From Deltaproteobacteria bacterium (GTDB lineage: Bacteria > Desulfobacterota > Desulfobacteria > Desulfobacterales > Desulfatirhabdiaceae): DNA of 64,000 nt. Position numbers and translations under genes: made by a program. The notes under the pieces were generated by a model that was given only the letters and a program-made list of their open reading frames with translations, did no database searches and had not been told where the DNA came from. The DNA lies in NCBI GenBank assembly GCA_016219185.1, contig JACRBZ010000031.1:124001-188000 (forward strand), in the 5' to 3' direction. Below are positions 1 to 8,797 of the stretch, piece after piece; position 1 is the stretch's first letter; every line of letters starts with the position of its first letter.

Positions 1-172
1 CTATCACTCTGGAGATATTCTCACCTTTAACTTTTGGATTGCCTGCATCGAGCCCGGCCCGCGCCGCCTGAATAAACCGCACGGTTCCTTCCAGGAGTTT
101 AACCAGCATCATTTCCTTGCTGTCGATGGTGCTTGCGATTCGGTTATAAGCGCTGTATCCCGCGTATGTCAT
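1..172 (-). CDS. fliS: FliS flagellin chaperone, C-terminal part outside window
   Basis: Only the first 57 codons are present; the gene runs off the left edge. The N-terminus starts MTYAGYSAYNRI and continues with a helix around MMLVKLLEGTVRFIQAAR. This matches FliS, the cytoplasmic chaperone that binds the disordered C-terminus of flagellin and delivers it to the flagellar export gate. An AAGGAG ribosome site lies about five bases before the ATG. It follows fliD on the same strand with a 57-bp gap, the usual fliC-fliD-fliS order. Identification rests on the N-terminal pattern and context. Confidence 0.85.
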   Translation of the reverse strand, partial: MTYAGYSAYNRIASTIDSKEMMLVKLLEGTVRFIQAARAGLDAGNPKVKGENISRVI

Positions 173-229
173 AAGGTCTCCTTGATATCTTTACCATTAT
201 TTTGTTCTCTCTCGACATCGGACAATGCG

Positions 230-1666
230 TCAATTACCTGTTCCCCAACCATTTGCAAGCGCGTCAAGATTTGAGGTCAATGAACTGGATGTGTTCTGAT
301 ACTGACCCAGAAGCACTTCCAGAGCAGAGAACTGGGTCCGAAGGCGGGTCTCGGATACGGATAGACGGTCATTGAGCCGCGTAACCTGATCATCTATGTC
401 ATCGATACTATTCTGAATGCCATCCGTCCGAGTAGCCAGCAGTCCCTTGGTGCCGACCATTGTTTCCATGGAACTGGCCATCCGGACCGCAAACCCTTTC
501 GCTCCCGTATCGGTTTTTGTAAAAAATTTAACGACATTATCAAAATTGTCTTTCAGTTTTGCGCTGAATACAGTGGAATCCAGTTCCAGATCTCCATCGT
601 CATTAGTTGAAACCCCAAGCTCGGTCAGCGTGTCCGAATCTGCAGAAAGTCCGGAAACCGAATTGGTAAACAGATTTCGAACCTCGCTTTGAATCCGGCG
701 GGTGGTGGAATCTCCAAAAAGGGTGCCGGTTTCCTTGGTCTCCTTATCATAACTCTGCAAACTGTCCAGAGAATTCATCAGGCCATTATAGGCATCCAAA
801 AAGGCATTCAGCCGTGTCGTGAGAAGATCGTCACTGCGTTCGACTTCAACGGTCACAGTTTTACTGGTGTCCGCCTCTTTCAGTTTCAACGTGACCCCGT
901 TGATCACATCGGAAATGGTATTGGAGGCCCGGCTAATATGGGTAACGCCATCCACGCTGATATCCGCGTTTGCCGCGCCCTGCAGTTGAGTCAGATTCTT
1001 TGCGCCGCCGGCGTCGTAAACCAGGCGGGACAGGCCGGTTGTATCCTCATCCGCCGATGGAACGCCAACAGGCAGATTCGCCGTATCCGTGCCATCCTCT
1101 GTTACCGTCAATTTAATGACATTGGCCGATCCGGTCTGCTTTCCGGTCAGAGTTAAATAACTCTTGGTACCATCATTGATCACGGATGCATAAATCCCCG
1201 TATCCGCTTTATTGATGGCTGTGGCAATATCCGAAATCGTACTGCCCGAGTTCACCGCAATATCGACCGGATCATTACTGCCAAATGTGAGGTGAATGGT
1301 GCCCTTGCCCACTGCTTCGGACTCTGTAAATCCGGTACTGGTCAGTTTTTGGGCCGTCGCCAGACTATTCACCGTTACCGAATAACTTCCAGCCACTGCT
1401 GTTTTTTCCGCTGAAGCCGTCAGCAGACTGGTATTGCTGGAGGTCGCGGAAAAGCTGGTTATATCCGATACGCTATCCAGGTTTTTTGCGGCATTTTTCA
1501 AATCATTCAAACTGCCTTTAAGGGAACTGTACGCGGAAAGCTTGACCTGATAGGCTGCTTCCTGCGTCTGAAGTTTTGTGATTGGCTTTTTCTGAAGTTC
1601 CTGAAGCTGGGAGATGATCTTATCGGTATCCATCCCCGAAACCAAACCGCCAACAGAAATTGACAT
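230..1666 (-). CDS. fliD: FliD flagellar filament cap protein
   Basis: The 478-residue protein opens with MSISVGGLVSGMDTDKII, the hallmark FliD (hook-associated protein 2) N-terminus. It has a coiled-coil helix at about residues 20-65 and a C-terminal helical region ending with a heptad-like SETRLRTQFSALEVLLGQY. FliD sits at the distal tip of the filament and promotes folding and insertion of exported flagellin. The length is typical for the family. It lies between a flagellin gene and fliS on the same strand and is probably co-transcribed with fliS. I found no convincing promoter in the 105 bp before it, so read-through from the flagellin promoters is possible. Confidence 0.95.
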   Translation of the reverse strand: MSISVGGLVSGMDTDKIISQLQELQKKPITKLQTQEAAYQVKLSAYSSLKGSLNDLKNAAKNLDSVSDITSFSATSSNTSLLTASAEKTAVAGSYSVTVNSLATAQKLTSTGFTESEAVGKGTIHLTFGSNDPVDIAVNSGSTISDIATAINKADTGIYASVINDGTKSYLTLTGKQTGSANVIKLTVTEDGTDTANLPVGVPSADEDTTGLSRLVYDAGGAKNLTQLQGAANADISVDGVTHISRASNTISDVINGVTLKLKEADTSKTVTVEVERSDDLLTTRLNAFLDAYNGLMNSLDSLQSYDKETKETGTLFGDSTTRRIQSEVRNLFTNSVSGLSADSDTLTELGVSTNDDGDLELDSTVFSAKLKDNFDNVVKFFTKTDTGAKGFAVRMASSMETMVGTKGLLATRTDGIQNSIDDIDDQVTRLNDRLSVSETRLRTQFSALEVLLGQYQNTSSSLTSNLDALANGWGTGN

Positions 1667-1716
1667 GACATGCCCCCCTTAACAGTCCAAAAAGATTCGA
1701 GTATCGACTCAACAGG

Positions 1717-1742
1717 AATCCCCCCGGCAAACCGGGGGGATT
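1717..1742 (-). terminator. Perfect hairpin between flagellin 1 and fliD
   Basis: A perfect 11-bp stem (1717-1727 with 1732-1742) encloses a 4-base loop, 30 bp after the flagellin stop codon. Neither side carries a good T-run, so it may act as a partial terminator or a 3'-end RNA stabiliser. Such a hairpin would give more flagellin than fliD transcript. The role is inferred; the hairpin itself is directly visible. Confidence 0.55.
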
Positions 1743-1771
1743 ATTTACCTCACTGAATTAACTGATCCGAA

Positions 1772-3670
1772 CTACTGGAGCAGTTGCAGTACCTGCTGCG
1801 GGAGCTGCTTGGCCTGAGCCAGCATGGCCACACCGGCCTGCATCATGATCTGCTGTTTGCTCATCGACGCGGTTTCCTTGGCAAAATCCGCATCAATGAT
1901 TCGACCATTGGCTGCAGAAAAGTTTTCAGAAGCATTCTGCAGGTTGGAGATGGTGGAATCCAGCCGGTTTTGAACCGCGCCCAATTCCGCCCGGTTGTCC
2001 GCCACCTTGTTCAGGGCATCATCGATCCGGTCAATGGCATTGTTGGCATTGGCCAGGGTTTCAACGCTGAGGCCTTGTCCGACAGCTTCAGAGCTCCCTC
2101 CCTGCTCGGCAAATCCCGCAATCTGTGCGCTGGCACCGGAAGATGCCGCCGTACCGGAAATTTTGATGTCGGCACCTGTATCGGATGTCAGCGAGATCGT
2201 CCCGCGGGTTGTGTTTGTTCCGCCCATCAGGCTCTTTGCATCCGTAACTTTAATATCCAGTCCGGAAACAGAGGTTAAAACCAGTTTTCCATCCGTATCA
2301 GCGCTGGCCACGACACCCTTGACCGCTGCATTGATCGCCGTAACCACGGCATCCATGTTTGAAGCTCCCGTTAAATCCACGGATGAACCGTTAATGTTAA
2401 GATCGGTTGCAGCCAAGGACGAAGCCGTGACCTTTGCCATATCGACCGTAAGCTTGACTTCGGTTGTGGCAGAGGCTGTCACACCGGTCGTTGCCTTTAC
2501 CAGATTGATCGCCGCCGCCTTATCACCGGCGCTGGAACCTGTGGAAGCGCCCACGGAAACCCCGTTTATCACCAGATCACCGGCAGCCAGCGCAACGCTG
2601 GATACTGCCTTGCCCGTGACGGCTGTTGATCCCGTGGAGATGTTAAATCCCCACTTATTCACATCCGCGGCTGTGTAACCCGTCTTTGCGGTAATCGAAA
2701 TGGCTTGATTGCCATCATCGGTCAGGGAAATGTAGCCGTGGTAGGTATCTGCCGTCAGCCCCGAGTTTGCAACACCTGCGCCGCCGCCGACTACAATGTC
2801 GTCACCGGTATCGTTGCTAAGGGTCAACGATCCATCTTTGTTGAGTGTGGCTGTAACCCCTGCCGCATCCCGGTTGATATTATCGACCAGTTCCGTCATA
2901 TTTCCGGAAGCCGATATCGTATCCCCATTGATCGTCAGGCCCGTAACAATGCCGCTGTTGCCGCCGGCTCCCTTAAGGGTGTTATATGCGGTTGCGGTCA
3001 CACCGGTATCTCCGGTTTTAAGATTGATGGCCGCTGCGCCTGCTTTAGCGGTTGCCGCGGTAGCTGCGCCAATCGCCGTGCCGTTGATGGCCAGCCCGGT
3101 TGCATTCAGTGCGCCGACCCGGCCGCTGTTGAGTTCGCCAAGCTTGGAATATCCGTTCAGATTCAGATCCTGAGTTTTTGTGCTCCTTAACGCCACCGAA
3201 ATGGTCTGCCCGGAATTGGCGCCGATCTGAAAAGTCTTGGTTCCCCCGGATCCATCCAGAAGGCCGACACCGTTAAACTGGGTGGCTCCTGAAATCCGGT
3301 CGATTTCCGAGTAGAGCTGATCCATTTCACCCTGAAGCGATGCTCGGTCCGAAGCCGAATTGGTGTCATTGGACGCCTGGACCGCAAGCTCGCGCATCCG
3401 CTGCAGAATCGTGGTCACTTCCTGCATCCCGCCTTCTGAAGTCTGAAGCATCGATATACCGTCATTGGCATTACGAACCGCCTGGTCCATACCCTTGATC
3501 TGGGCTGTGAACCGGTTGGAAATCGCTGTCCCCGCAGCGTCATCTTTTGCGCTGTTGATCCGAAGACCGGATGACAGCCGCCCCAATGATACGTTCAGTG
3601 CACTCTGCGTCTTGGTTAAATTGCGCTGAGCATTCAAAGACGCCATATTGGTGTTAATCGTCATAGCCAT
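1772..3670 (-). CDS. fliC: Flagellin 1, large type with Flagellin_IN repeats
   Basis: The 632-residue protein has canonical flagellin D0/D1 ends: N-terminal [18 protein letters not shown] with the [15 protein letters not shown] segment, and C-terminal [19 protein letters not shown] followed by a QQVLQLLQ tail. Residues about 180-540 form an expanded variable region. It contains several copies of an L-x-ING...AIN...GV-A motif, the Flagellin_IN type that folds into surface-exposed domains. This region is Ser/Thr-rich and is a likely target of the neighbouring glycosyltransferases. AAGGAGG precedes the ATG by about ten bases. Expression probably depends on the four tandem sigma-28-type promoters upstream. 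It is a paralog of the flagellin at 4690-6567. Confidence 0.96.
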   Translation of the reverse strand: MAMTINTNMASLNAQRNLTKTQSALNVSLGRLSSGLRINSAKDDAAGTAISNRFTAQIKGMDQAVRNANDGISMLQTSEGGMQEVTTILQRMRELAVQASNDTNSASDRASLQGEMDQLYSEIDRISGATQFNGVGLLDGSGGTKTFQIGANSGQTISVALRSTKTQDLNLNGYSKLGELNSGRVGALNATGLAINGTAIGAATAATAKAGAAAINLKTGDTGVTATAYNTLKGAGGNSGIVTGLTINGDTISASGNMTELVDNINRDAAGVTATLNKDGSLTLSNDTGDDIVVGGGAGVANSGLTADTYHGYISLTDDGNQAISITAKTGYTAADVNKWGFNISTGSTAVTGKAVSSVALAAGDLVINGVSVGASTGSSAGDKAAAINLVKATTGVTASATTEVKLTVDMAKVTASSLAATDLNINGSSVDLTGASNMDAVVTAINAAVKGVVASADTDGKLVLTSVSGLDIKVTDAKSLMGGTNTTRGTISLTSDTGADIKISGTAASSGASAQIAGFAEQGGSSEAVGQGLSVETLANANNAIDRIDDALNKVADNRAELGAVQNRLDSTISNLQNASENFSAANGRIIDADFAKETASMSKQQIMMQAGVAMLAQAKQLPQQVLQLLQ

Positions 3671-3756
3671 GGTAGTATTCCTCCTTGAATAGTGGGTTGA
3701 CCTCGGGCCTCTATGCCCTTGGTTTAATCGGGTAATTTTTTACTGCGTTAATTCTG

Positions 3757-4009
3757 ATATCGGCATCCTGCCGACAAACTTAAATGCTTTTTTTTCACCG
3801 CTTGAACTTTTTTATTTCCCTTTAATCATTATATCGCCGTTATCGCAGCGAAACTTTAATGTTTTTTTCCTCCTTCCGTTTTTTTATGATTATGTTATTG
3901 TGTGTTAATTTTTATATCGACATTCTGACAAGAAACTTTAATTGTTTTTTTCATCGTTTCGTTTTTTTTGCTCTTGATAAGAATATCGCCATCTCATATA
4001 AAAACTTTA
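3757..4009 (-). promoter_or_regulatory. Array of four tandem sigma-28 (FliA)-type promoters
   Basis: Read on the minus strand, four elements match the FliA consensus TAAAGTTT-N11-GCCGATAA. They lie at 3757-3783 (TTAAGTTT-N11-GCCGATAT), 3831-3858 (TAAAGTTT-N12-GGCGATAT), 3914-3940 (TAAAGTTT-N11-GTCGATAT) and 3983-4009 (TAAAGTTT-N11-GGCGATAT). Their spacing is 74, 83 and 69 bp. Most have an A-tract directly upstream of the -35 box, like an UP element. The units form a degenerate tandem repeat, as if one promoter had been duplicated. All point toward flagellin 1; the proximal one would give a leader of about 80 bases. Confidence 0.85.
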
Positions 4010-4049
4010 ACGTTTTTTTATTCGTTTGTTGATTTTACGGAGGTACTCC

Positions 4050-4643
4050 ATGACGATTGTACAACACTCCGAAAAAGAACGGTTTTCCTATGCGGATTAT
4101 TTAACCTGGAAGGATGATCAGCGCTGGGAGTTGATCAATGGCGAACCCCTGTTGATGTCTCCCGCGCCAAACCGATTTCACCAGACGGTATCCAGGAAAA
4201 TTGAATATCAAATTGAATCCTATCTTCAGGGAAAATCTTGTGAAGTCTTTTATGCACCATTTGATGTCCGACTAGCAGAACCTGAAACCCGTACGGAAGA
4301 CATTGTCCATGTGGTTCAGCCAGACCTGCTGGTGGTATGCGACCCTTCCAAGCTGGATACACGCGGTTGCCTCGGCGCACCGGACTGGATCATCGAAATC
4401 ATCTCTCCCTCAACCGCATCCAAAGACCACATCATCAAACGTGAACTCTATGAACGATTCGGTGTGACCGAATACTGGATCGTTCAACCCCTGGATCGAC
4501 TGGTCATGGTCTATCAGTTAAATCCGGATGGTCGTTATGGAAGGTCCGCGGTATATTCAGCATCAGACATCATAACGGTTGGCATCCTTCCCGAACTTCA
4601 AATCGATCTAAAACTCGTATTTAAAGGGATCGAGGAAATATAA
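4050..4643 (+). CDS. Uma2/DUF820 family putative PD-(D/E)XK endonuclease
   Basis: The protein is 197 residues. It has the Uma2 (DUF820) core: a PDLLVVCDPSK strand with its aspartate, DWIIEIISPSTASKDHIIK carrying the catalytic-type D/E-x-K residues, then YERFGVTEYWIVQP. The family has a restriction-endonuclease-like fold and unknown physiological roles; many copies are linked to mobile DNA. The ATG at 4050 is preferred over an upstream in-frame ATG at 4026 because GGAGG lies six bases before it. It sits alone on the plus strand between two minus-strand flagellins, which suggests an insertion between duplicated flagellin genes. Confidence 0.85.
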   Translation: MTIVQHSEKERFSYADYLTWKDDQRWELINGEPLLMSPAPNRFHQTVSRKIEYQIESYLQGKSCEVFYAPFDVRLAEPETRTEDIVHVVQPDLLVVCDPSKLDTRGCLGAPDWIIEIISPSTASKDHIIKRELYERFGVTEYWIVQPLDRLVMVYQLNPDGRYGRSAVYSASDIITVGILPELQIDLKLVFKGIEEI

Positions 4644-4651
4644 AGGACGTT

Positions 4652-4691
4652 CCCGCCGGCCCCACCGGCCTGCGGGCTGCCCCCTTTTTTT
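4652..4691 (+). terminator. Rho-independent terminator after the Uma2 gene
   Basis: A GC-rich hairpin (CCCGC...GCGGG outer arms with an inner GCCGG/CCGGC stem) occupies 4652-4675. A run of seven T follows at 4685-4691. It closes the Uma2 transcript immediately before the convergent flagellin 2 stop codon. Confidence 0.7.
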
Positions 4692-6567
4692 ACTGCTGCA
4701 GCAGTTGCAGGACTTGCTGCGGGAGTTGCTTGGCCTGAGCCAGCATGGCCACGCCTGCCTGCATCAGTATTTGCTGTTTGCTCATATCCGCGGTTTCCTT
4801 GGCAAAATCCGCATCCATCAACCGACCGTTGGCAGCGGAAAAATTTTCGGAAGCATTCTGCAAATTGGAAATGGTTGAATCCAGCCGGTTTTGAACCGCG
4901 CCCAGTTCAGCACGGTTTTCAGAAACCTTATCGATGGCATCATCAATCCGATCTATGGCATTGTTAGCATTTTTCAGCGTCATGACGCTCAACCCGGATC
5001 CAACGGCCTCGGAACTTCCACCCTGTTCAGTAAAACCAGCGGAGCCCACATTATTGCCGGAAATTCGGACATCTTCCCCATTTTCCGCTGTCAGTAAAAT
5101 ACTTCCCCGCGTTGTTCCACCGCCACCCATCACATTGTCCGTATCCACAATGGCGATATCCAGACCGGATGAAGCGGTTAAAACCAGTTTTCCATCTGCA
5201 TCCGCGCTGGCCACGACACCCTTGACCGCTGCATTGATCGCCGTAACCACGGCATCCAGGCTTGTGGCTGCCGTTAGATTCACAGCAGAACCATTGATAT
5301 TCAGATCGGTTGCACCCATTGTCGAGGCAGTGATCTTTGCCATATCAACCGAGAGCTTGACCTCGGTCGTCGCTGTCGCGGTTACACCGGTTGAACTTTT
5401 CAACAGATTAATTGCCGCAGCCTTATCACCGGCGCTGGAACCGGTTGATGCACCGACAGAGACTCCATTGATCATCAGATCCCCAGCAGCCAGTGCATTG
5501 CTCGCAACTTGTCCGCCTGTAATACTCGTTGGGCCGGTGGAAATGTTAAAACCCCATTTATTCACATCCGTTGTCGTGTAACCCGGCGAAGCGGTGATTG
5601 CAATAGGTTCTTTATTGTCATCCGCCAGGGAAATGTATCCATGGTAGGTATCTGCCGTCAGCCCTGAATTTGTAACCGTTCCACCAACCACAATATCATC
5701 GCCCGTATCATTGCTCAGAGTTAACGATCCGTCTTTATTCAACGTGGCTGTAACACCAGCCACATCCCGGTTGATATTGCTGGCCAGTTCCGCCATGTTT
5801 CCGGAAGCGGCCACATTATCCCCGTTGATCGTCAGGCCACTGACAATGCCAGTGGCGCCCCCGGCCCCTTTATAGGTATTGTAGGCGACAGCGGTCACTC
5901 CGGTATTGCCGGTTTTAAGATTGATGGCTGTCGCACCCGCCCTTGCCGTAGCTGTAGCAGCCGCACCAATCGCCGTACCATTGATCGACAATCCGGTTGC
6001 ATTCAGTGCTCCCACGCGACCGCTGTTCAACTCACCGAGTTTTGAATATCCGTTCAAATTGAGATCCCGGGTCTTGACACTTTTTAAGCTCACAGAAATG
6101 GACTGGCCTGAATCGCTGCCGATCTGAAAGCTCAGCGAGCCTCCGGATCCATCCACAAGATTGATGCCATTAAATTGTGTAGATCCGGCAATCCGATCGA
6201 CCTCTGCATAGAGCTGATCCATTTCGCCTTGCAGCGATGCGCGGTCCGAAACCGAATTGGTATCGTTGGACGCCTGCACCGCAAGCTCCCGCATCCGCTG
6301 CAGAATCGAGGTAACCTCCTGCATCGCTCCTTCTGATGTTTGAAGCAGGGATATGCCATCGTTGGCGTTTCGAACCGCCTGGTCAAGTCCCCGGATCTGG
6401 GTGGTAAAACGGTTGGATATGGCCATGCCAGCCGCATCATCTTTTGCACTGTTGATGCGAAGCCCGGAAGAAAGCCTTCCTATGGATTTATTGAGGGCAT
6501 TCTGGGTCCTGGACAGATTTTTTTGAGCATTCAGCGATGCGATGTTCGTATTAATTGTAAGCGCCAT
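4690..6567 (-). CDS. fliC2: Flagellin 2, paralog of flagellin 1
   Basis: This 625-residue flagellin has N-terminal MALTINTNIASLNAQKNL and C-terminal [14 protein letters not shown] plus QQVLQLLQQ. It shares with flagellin 1 the whole domain layout, including the Flagellin_IN-type repeats at about residues 180-520. Identity between the two genes is patchy: 55 bases (5204-5258) match 2301-2355 exactly, while the flanks differ. No sigma-28 or sigma-54 element is visible in the 99 bp upstream, which hold a REP-like double hairpin. It may depend on read-through from the OGT gene or on an unrecognised promoter, so it could be a minor filament subunit. Confidence 0.95.
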   Translation of the reverse strand: MALTINTNIASLNAQKNLSRTQNALNKSIGRLSSGLRINSAKDDAAGMAISNRFTTQIRGLDQAVRNANDGISLLQTSEGAMQEVTSILQRMRELAVQASNDTNSVSDRASLQGEMDQLYAEVDRIAGSTQFNGINLVDGSGGSLSFQIGSDSGQSISVSLKSVKTRDLNLNGYSKLGELNSGRVGALNATGLSINGTAIGAAATATARAGATAINLKTGNTGVTAVAYNTYKGAGGATGIVSGLTINGDNVAASGNMAELASNINRDVAGVTATLNKDGSLTLSNDTGDDIVVGGTVTNSGLTADTYHGYISLADDNKEPIAITASPGYTTTDVNKWGFNISTGPTSITGGQVASNALAAGDLMINGVSVGASTGSSAGDKAAAINLLKSSTGVTATATTEVKLSVDMAKITASTMGATDLNINGSAVNLTAATSLDAVVTAINAAVKGVVASADADGKLVLTASSGLDIAIVDTDNVMGGGGTTRGSILLTAENGEDVRISGNNVGSAGFTEQGGSSEAVGSGLSVMTLKNANNAIDRIDDAIDKVSENRAELGAVQNRLDSTISNLQNASENFSAANGRLMDADFAKETADMSKQQILMQAGVAMLAQAKQLPQQVLQLLQQ

Positions 6568-6587
6568 AACAAATTCTCCTTATTGAG

Positions 6588-6648
6588 TAGGTCGGGTTTC
6601 AAAACCCGACAATTCATAATGATGTTGTCGGGACACTTTCCCGACCTA
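6588..6648. repeat. REP-like double palindrome
   Basis: Outer arms TAGGTCGGG (6588-6596) and CCCGACCTA (6640-6648) are complementary. Inside are two hairpins: GTCGGGTTT with AAACCCGAC (6591-6610) and GTCGGGA with TCCCGAC (6627-6645). This GTCGGG/CCCGAC arrangement looks like the repetitive extragenic palindromes associated with RAYT transposases, though I cannot count genomic copies here. It lies between the OGT stop codon and the flagellin 2 start and may also attenuate transcription. Confidence 0.6.
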
Positions 6649-6666
6649 CAACGAATGAGTTCATAG

Positions 6667-8727
6667 TCAAAATTTTGACGGATAATCCGATGTTCTCTGC
6701 TGCTGATTCCTGCAGTTCGTCCAGATAGATTCATACGCCTGTTCAAGGGAATGGATCATGGATTTTGCGTCCATCAGCGGCGAATCTCTCATCATTTCCC
6801 GCAGTCTTGATCGAACGGATGAAAGCATGGGCAGATCCTGGCTCAAGGTAATGGCCTTTTGAATATAATCGTCTACTGAACCGGCAATAAACGAACCCAA
6901 TCCAACACTGGTCAGCAGGCTGACTCCGACTCTGGAAGCATGGGTGTTGCCTGCCAGCCCAATCACCGGAACCCCCATCCACAATGCCTCACAGGTTGTG
7001 GTTGTCCCGTTGTACGGAAAAGTGTCCAGGGCCACATCCACCCGGTGATACAGCGCCAGATGAGATTGAAAGGGCAGAAACCCGATCAGTTCCAGTTGGT
7101 CGGAATTCACATGGTGGACCTCAAACTGTTTTATAAGTTCCTGACAGGTTTCCGGATCTGCCAGTGCCCTGGATTTCAAAATGAGCCTTGCCCCAGGAAT
7201 CAGATTAAGAATGGTTGCCCATATATGAATGACGGTTTCCGTTATCTTGGTTCGATTATTAAAAGATGCAAAAGTAATGCCATGTGATTTTAATGCTGGC
7301 AGTTCAGACACTTCAGGGGCATCATCTGATGGCTGGTAGCACAAAAAACTGCCGGAAAGGCGGATCAGTTTTTCGGTGTGCAATGCATCGGCCTCCCCAG
7401 GCGGATCAGCCATTCCATCGGTAATACGGTAATCCATGGTCCGAAGGCCGGTTGTATTCGGATATCCCAGATAGGCCACCTGAACGGGAGCCGGTTTTCG
7501 GGCGAACACCTTTAAACGATTGTTGGCCGTATGCCCTGCAAGATCGATGAGGATATGAACACCGTCAGTCTGAATGAGATCAAACAGGCCGGCATCGCTG
7601 ATTCCGAAAACATCCCGCCATTGCCATCCGATTCCCTTTATTCGCCGGGTCACCTCATCCGGATCAAAGGTATCCGAATAGCACGTCACCTTGAACCTGC
7701 CGGGATCATGCGCTTTCAGAACAGGCTCGATAAAATAGGCAACCGAGTGCTGCCTGAAATCCGGAGACAAATATCCGATATGAATCCGGTCATCATGACC
7801 CTGAACGGATTGCCGGTTTCCGGGAGAATTTATCGTATCGAATCCGTGTTGAATATCCCACGCAAGATGCCGTTGAAACAAAGACACCGGATCCTCATCC
7901 TGGCGATAGTTCAGGCCGAACAGAAGATTCGAGTGGGCAGCGGCATATCCCGGCTTTTGTTTCACGGCGGTTTCGAAACAGGATAATGCTTCACGAACCT
8001 TACCCTGCGATTGCAGCACATGCCCCAGGTTATTATATACCTCCGGATGTCCGGGCTGAAGAGCCAGGGCTTTTTGATACCAGAGTACGGCTTCGGATAA
8101 TTGGCCCTGGTCTTTATATGCATTACCGATATTGTGGAAAACCTCGACGCATTCCGGGTTTAGCTCCAGGGTTTTCCGAAAGCAGACCAGGGCGTCCTGA
8201 TAATGATGCAAACAGTTATATGCTGTTCCCAGATTATTATACGCATCGGCGAAATCAGGCTTCAACCGGATGGCTTCCTTGTAAGAAGCGACGGCGTCTT
8301 CGATTTTTCCCAGACTCTTAAAGCTGTTCCCCATATTGCTGTAAACTTCCGCATACCCCGGATTGAGGGAAAGGGCTTTTTGATAATGCCGAATCGCTGC
8401 TTCATATTTGTCCAGCGCGTGACAGGCAGCGCCCAGATTGTAATAAAACATGGGAATCTGCGGTGAAACATCTATGGCTTTTTGAATCAGTTGGACCGCT
8501 GTTTCATGCCGACCGGTCTGATGGGCAGCCACACCCGATAAATGAAGGGCATCGGCATGATCCGGCTTTTCCGCAAGCACGCGTCCATAAATGGACACAG
8601 CTTCCTGGAAATATCCGGACTGATGGTGGCGAACAGCTTCCAGCATCCACTGTTGCAAAATTTGCATCGGTTTCTTGTTTAATGACTTTATCTGAGGATG
8701 CTTTCTGATTTTGTTTCGATGTTTCAT
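6667..8727 (-). CDS. TPR O-GlcNAc-transferase-like (GT41/SPINDLY) glycosyltransferase
   Basis: About 686 residues. Roughly eight tandem TPR units (residues about 35-300, with repeated NLG...A...Y..AL.L.P) precede a GT41 catalytic region. Signatures are IHIGYLSPDFRQHS, VQVAYLGYPNTTG, DTFPYNGTTTTCEALWMG and GNTHASRVG, equivalent to OGT segments that bind UDP-sugar. GT41 enzymes transfer a sugar from a nucleotide donor to Ser/Thr. Next to flagellin genes, a role in flagellin O-glycosylation is inferred; the sugar is unknown. The ATG at 8727 is chosen over an in-frame GTG at 8739 because GAAGGG lies five bases before it. It follows another OGT gene on the same strand. Confidence 0.88.
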   Translation of the reverse strand: MKHRNKIRKHPQIKSLNKKPMQILQQWMLEAVRHHQSGYFQEAVSIYGRVLAEKPDHADALHLSGVAAHQTGRHETAVQLIQKAIDVSPQIPMFYYNLGAACHALDKYEAAIRHYQKALSLNPGYAEVYSNMGNSFKSLGKIEDAVASYKEAIRLKPDFADAYNNLGTAYNCLHHYQDALVCFRKTLELNPECVEVFHNIGNAYKDQGQLSEAVLWYQKALALQPGHPEVYNNLGHVLQSQGKVREALSCFETAVKQKPGYAAAHSNLLFGLNYRQDEDPVSLFQRHLAWDIQHGFDTINSPGNRQSVQGHDDRIHIGYLSPDFRQHSVAYFIEPVLKAHDPGRFKVTCYSDTFDPDEVTRRIKGIGWQWRDVFGISDAGLFDLIQTDGVHILIDLAGHTANNRLKVFARKPAPVQVAYLGYPNTTGLRTMDYRITDGMADPPGEADALHTEKLIRLSGSFLCYQPSDDAPEVSELPALKSHGITFASFNNRTKITETVIHIWATILNLIPGARLILKSRALADPETCQELIKQFEVHHVNSDQLELIGFLPFQSHLALYHRVDVALDTFPYNGTTTTCEALWMGVPVIGLAGNTHASRVGVSLLTSVGLGSFIAGSVDDYIQKAITLSQDLPMLSSVRSRLREMMRDSPLMDAKSMIHSLEQAYESIWTNCRNQQQRTSDYPSKF

Positions 8728-8797
8728 ATAACCCTTCACGAGCAGACAGATAACAGATAAACAACACTCACTGTCATACGCCGTCCGGCTTCAGTCC

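Noticed and set aside
1784-3190. Plus-strand open frames opposite flagellin 1
   Set aside because: They are antisense shadows of a GC-biased coding gene with clear flagellin features; the same occurs opposite flagellin 2.
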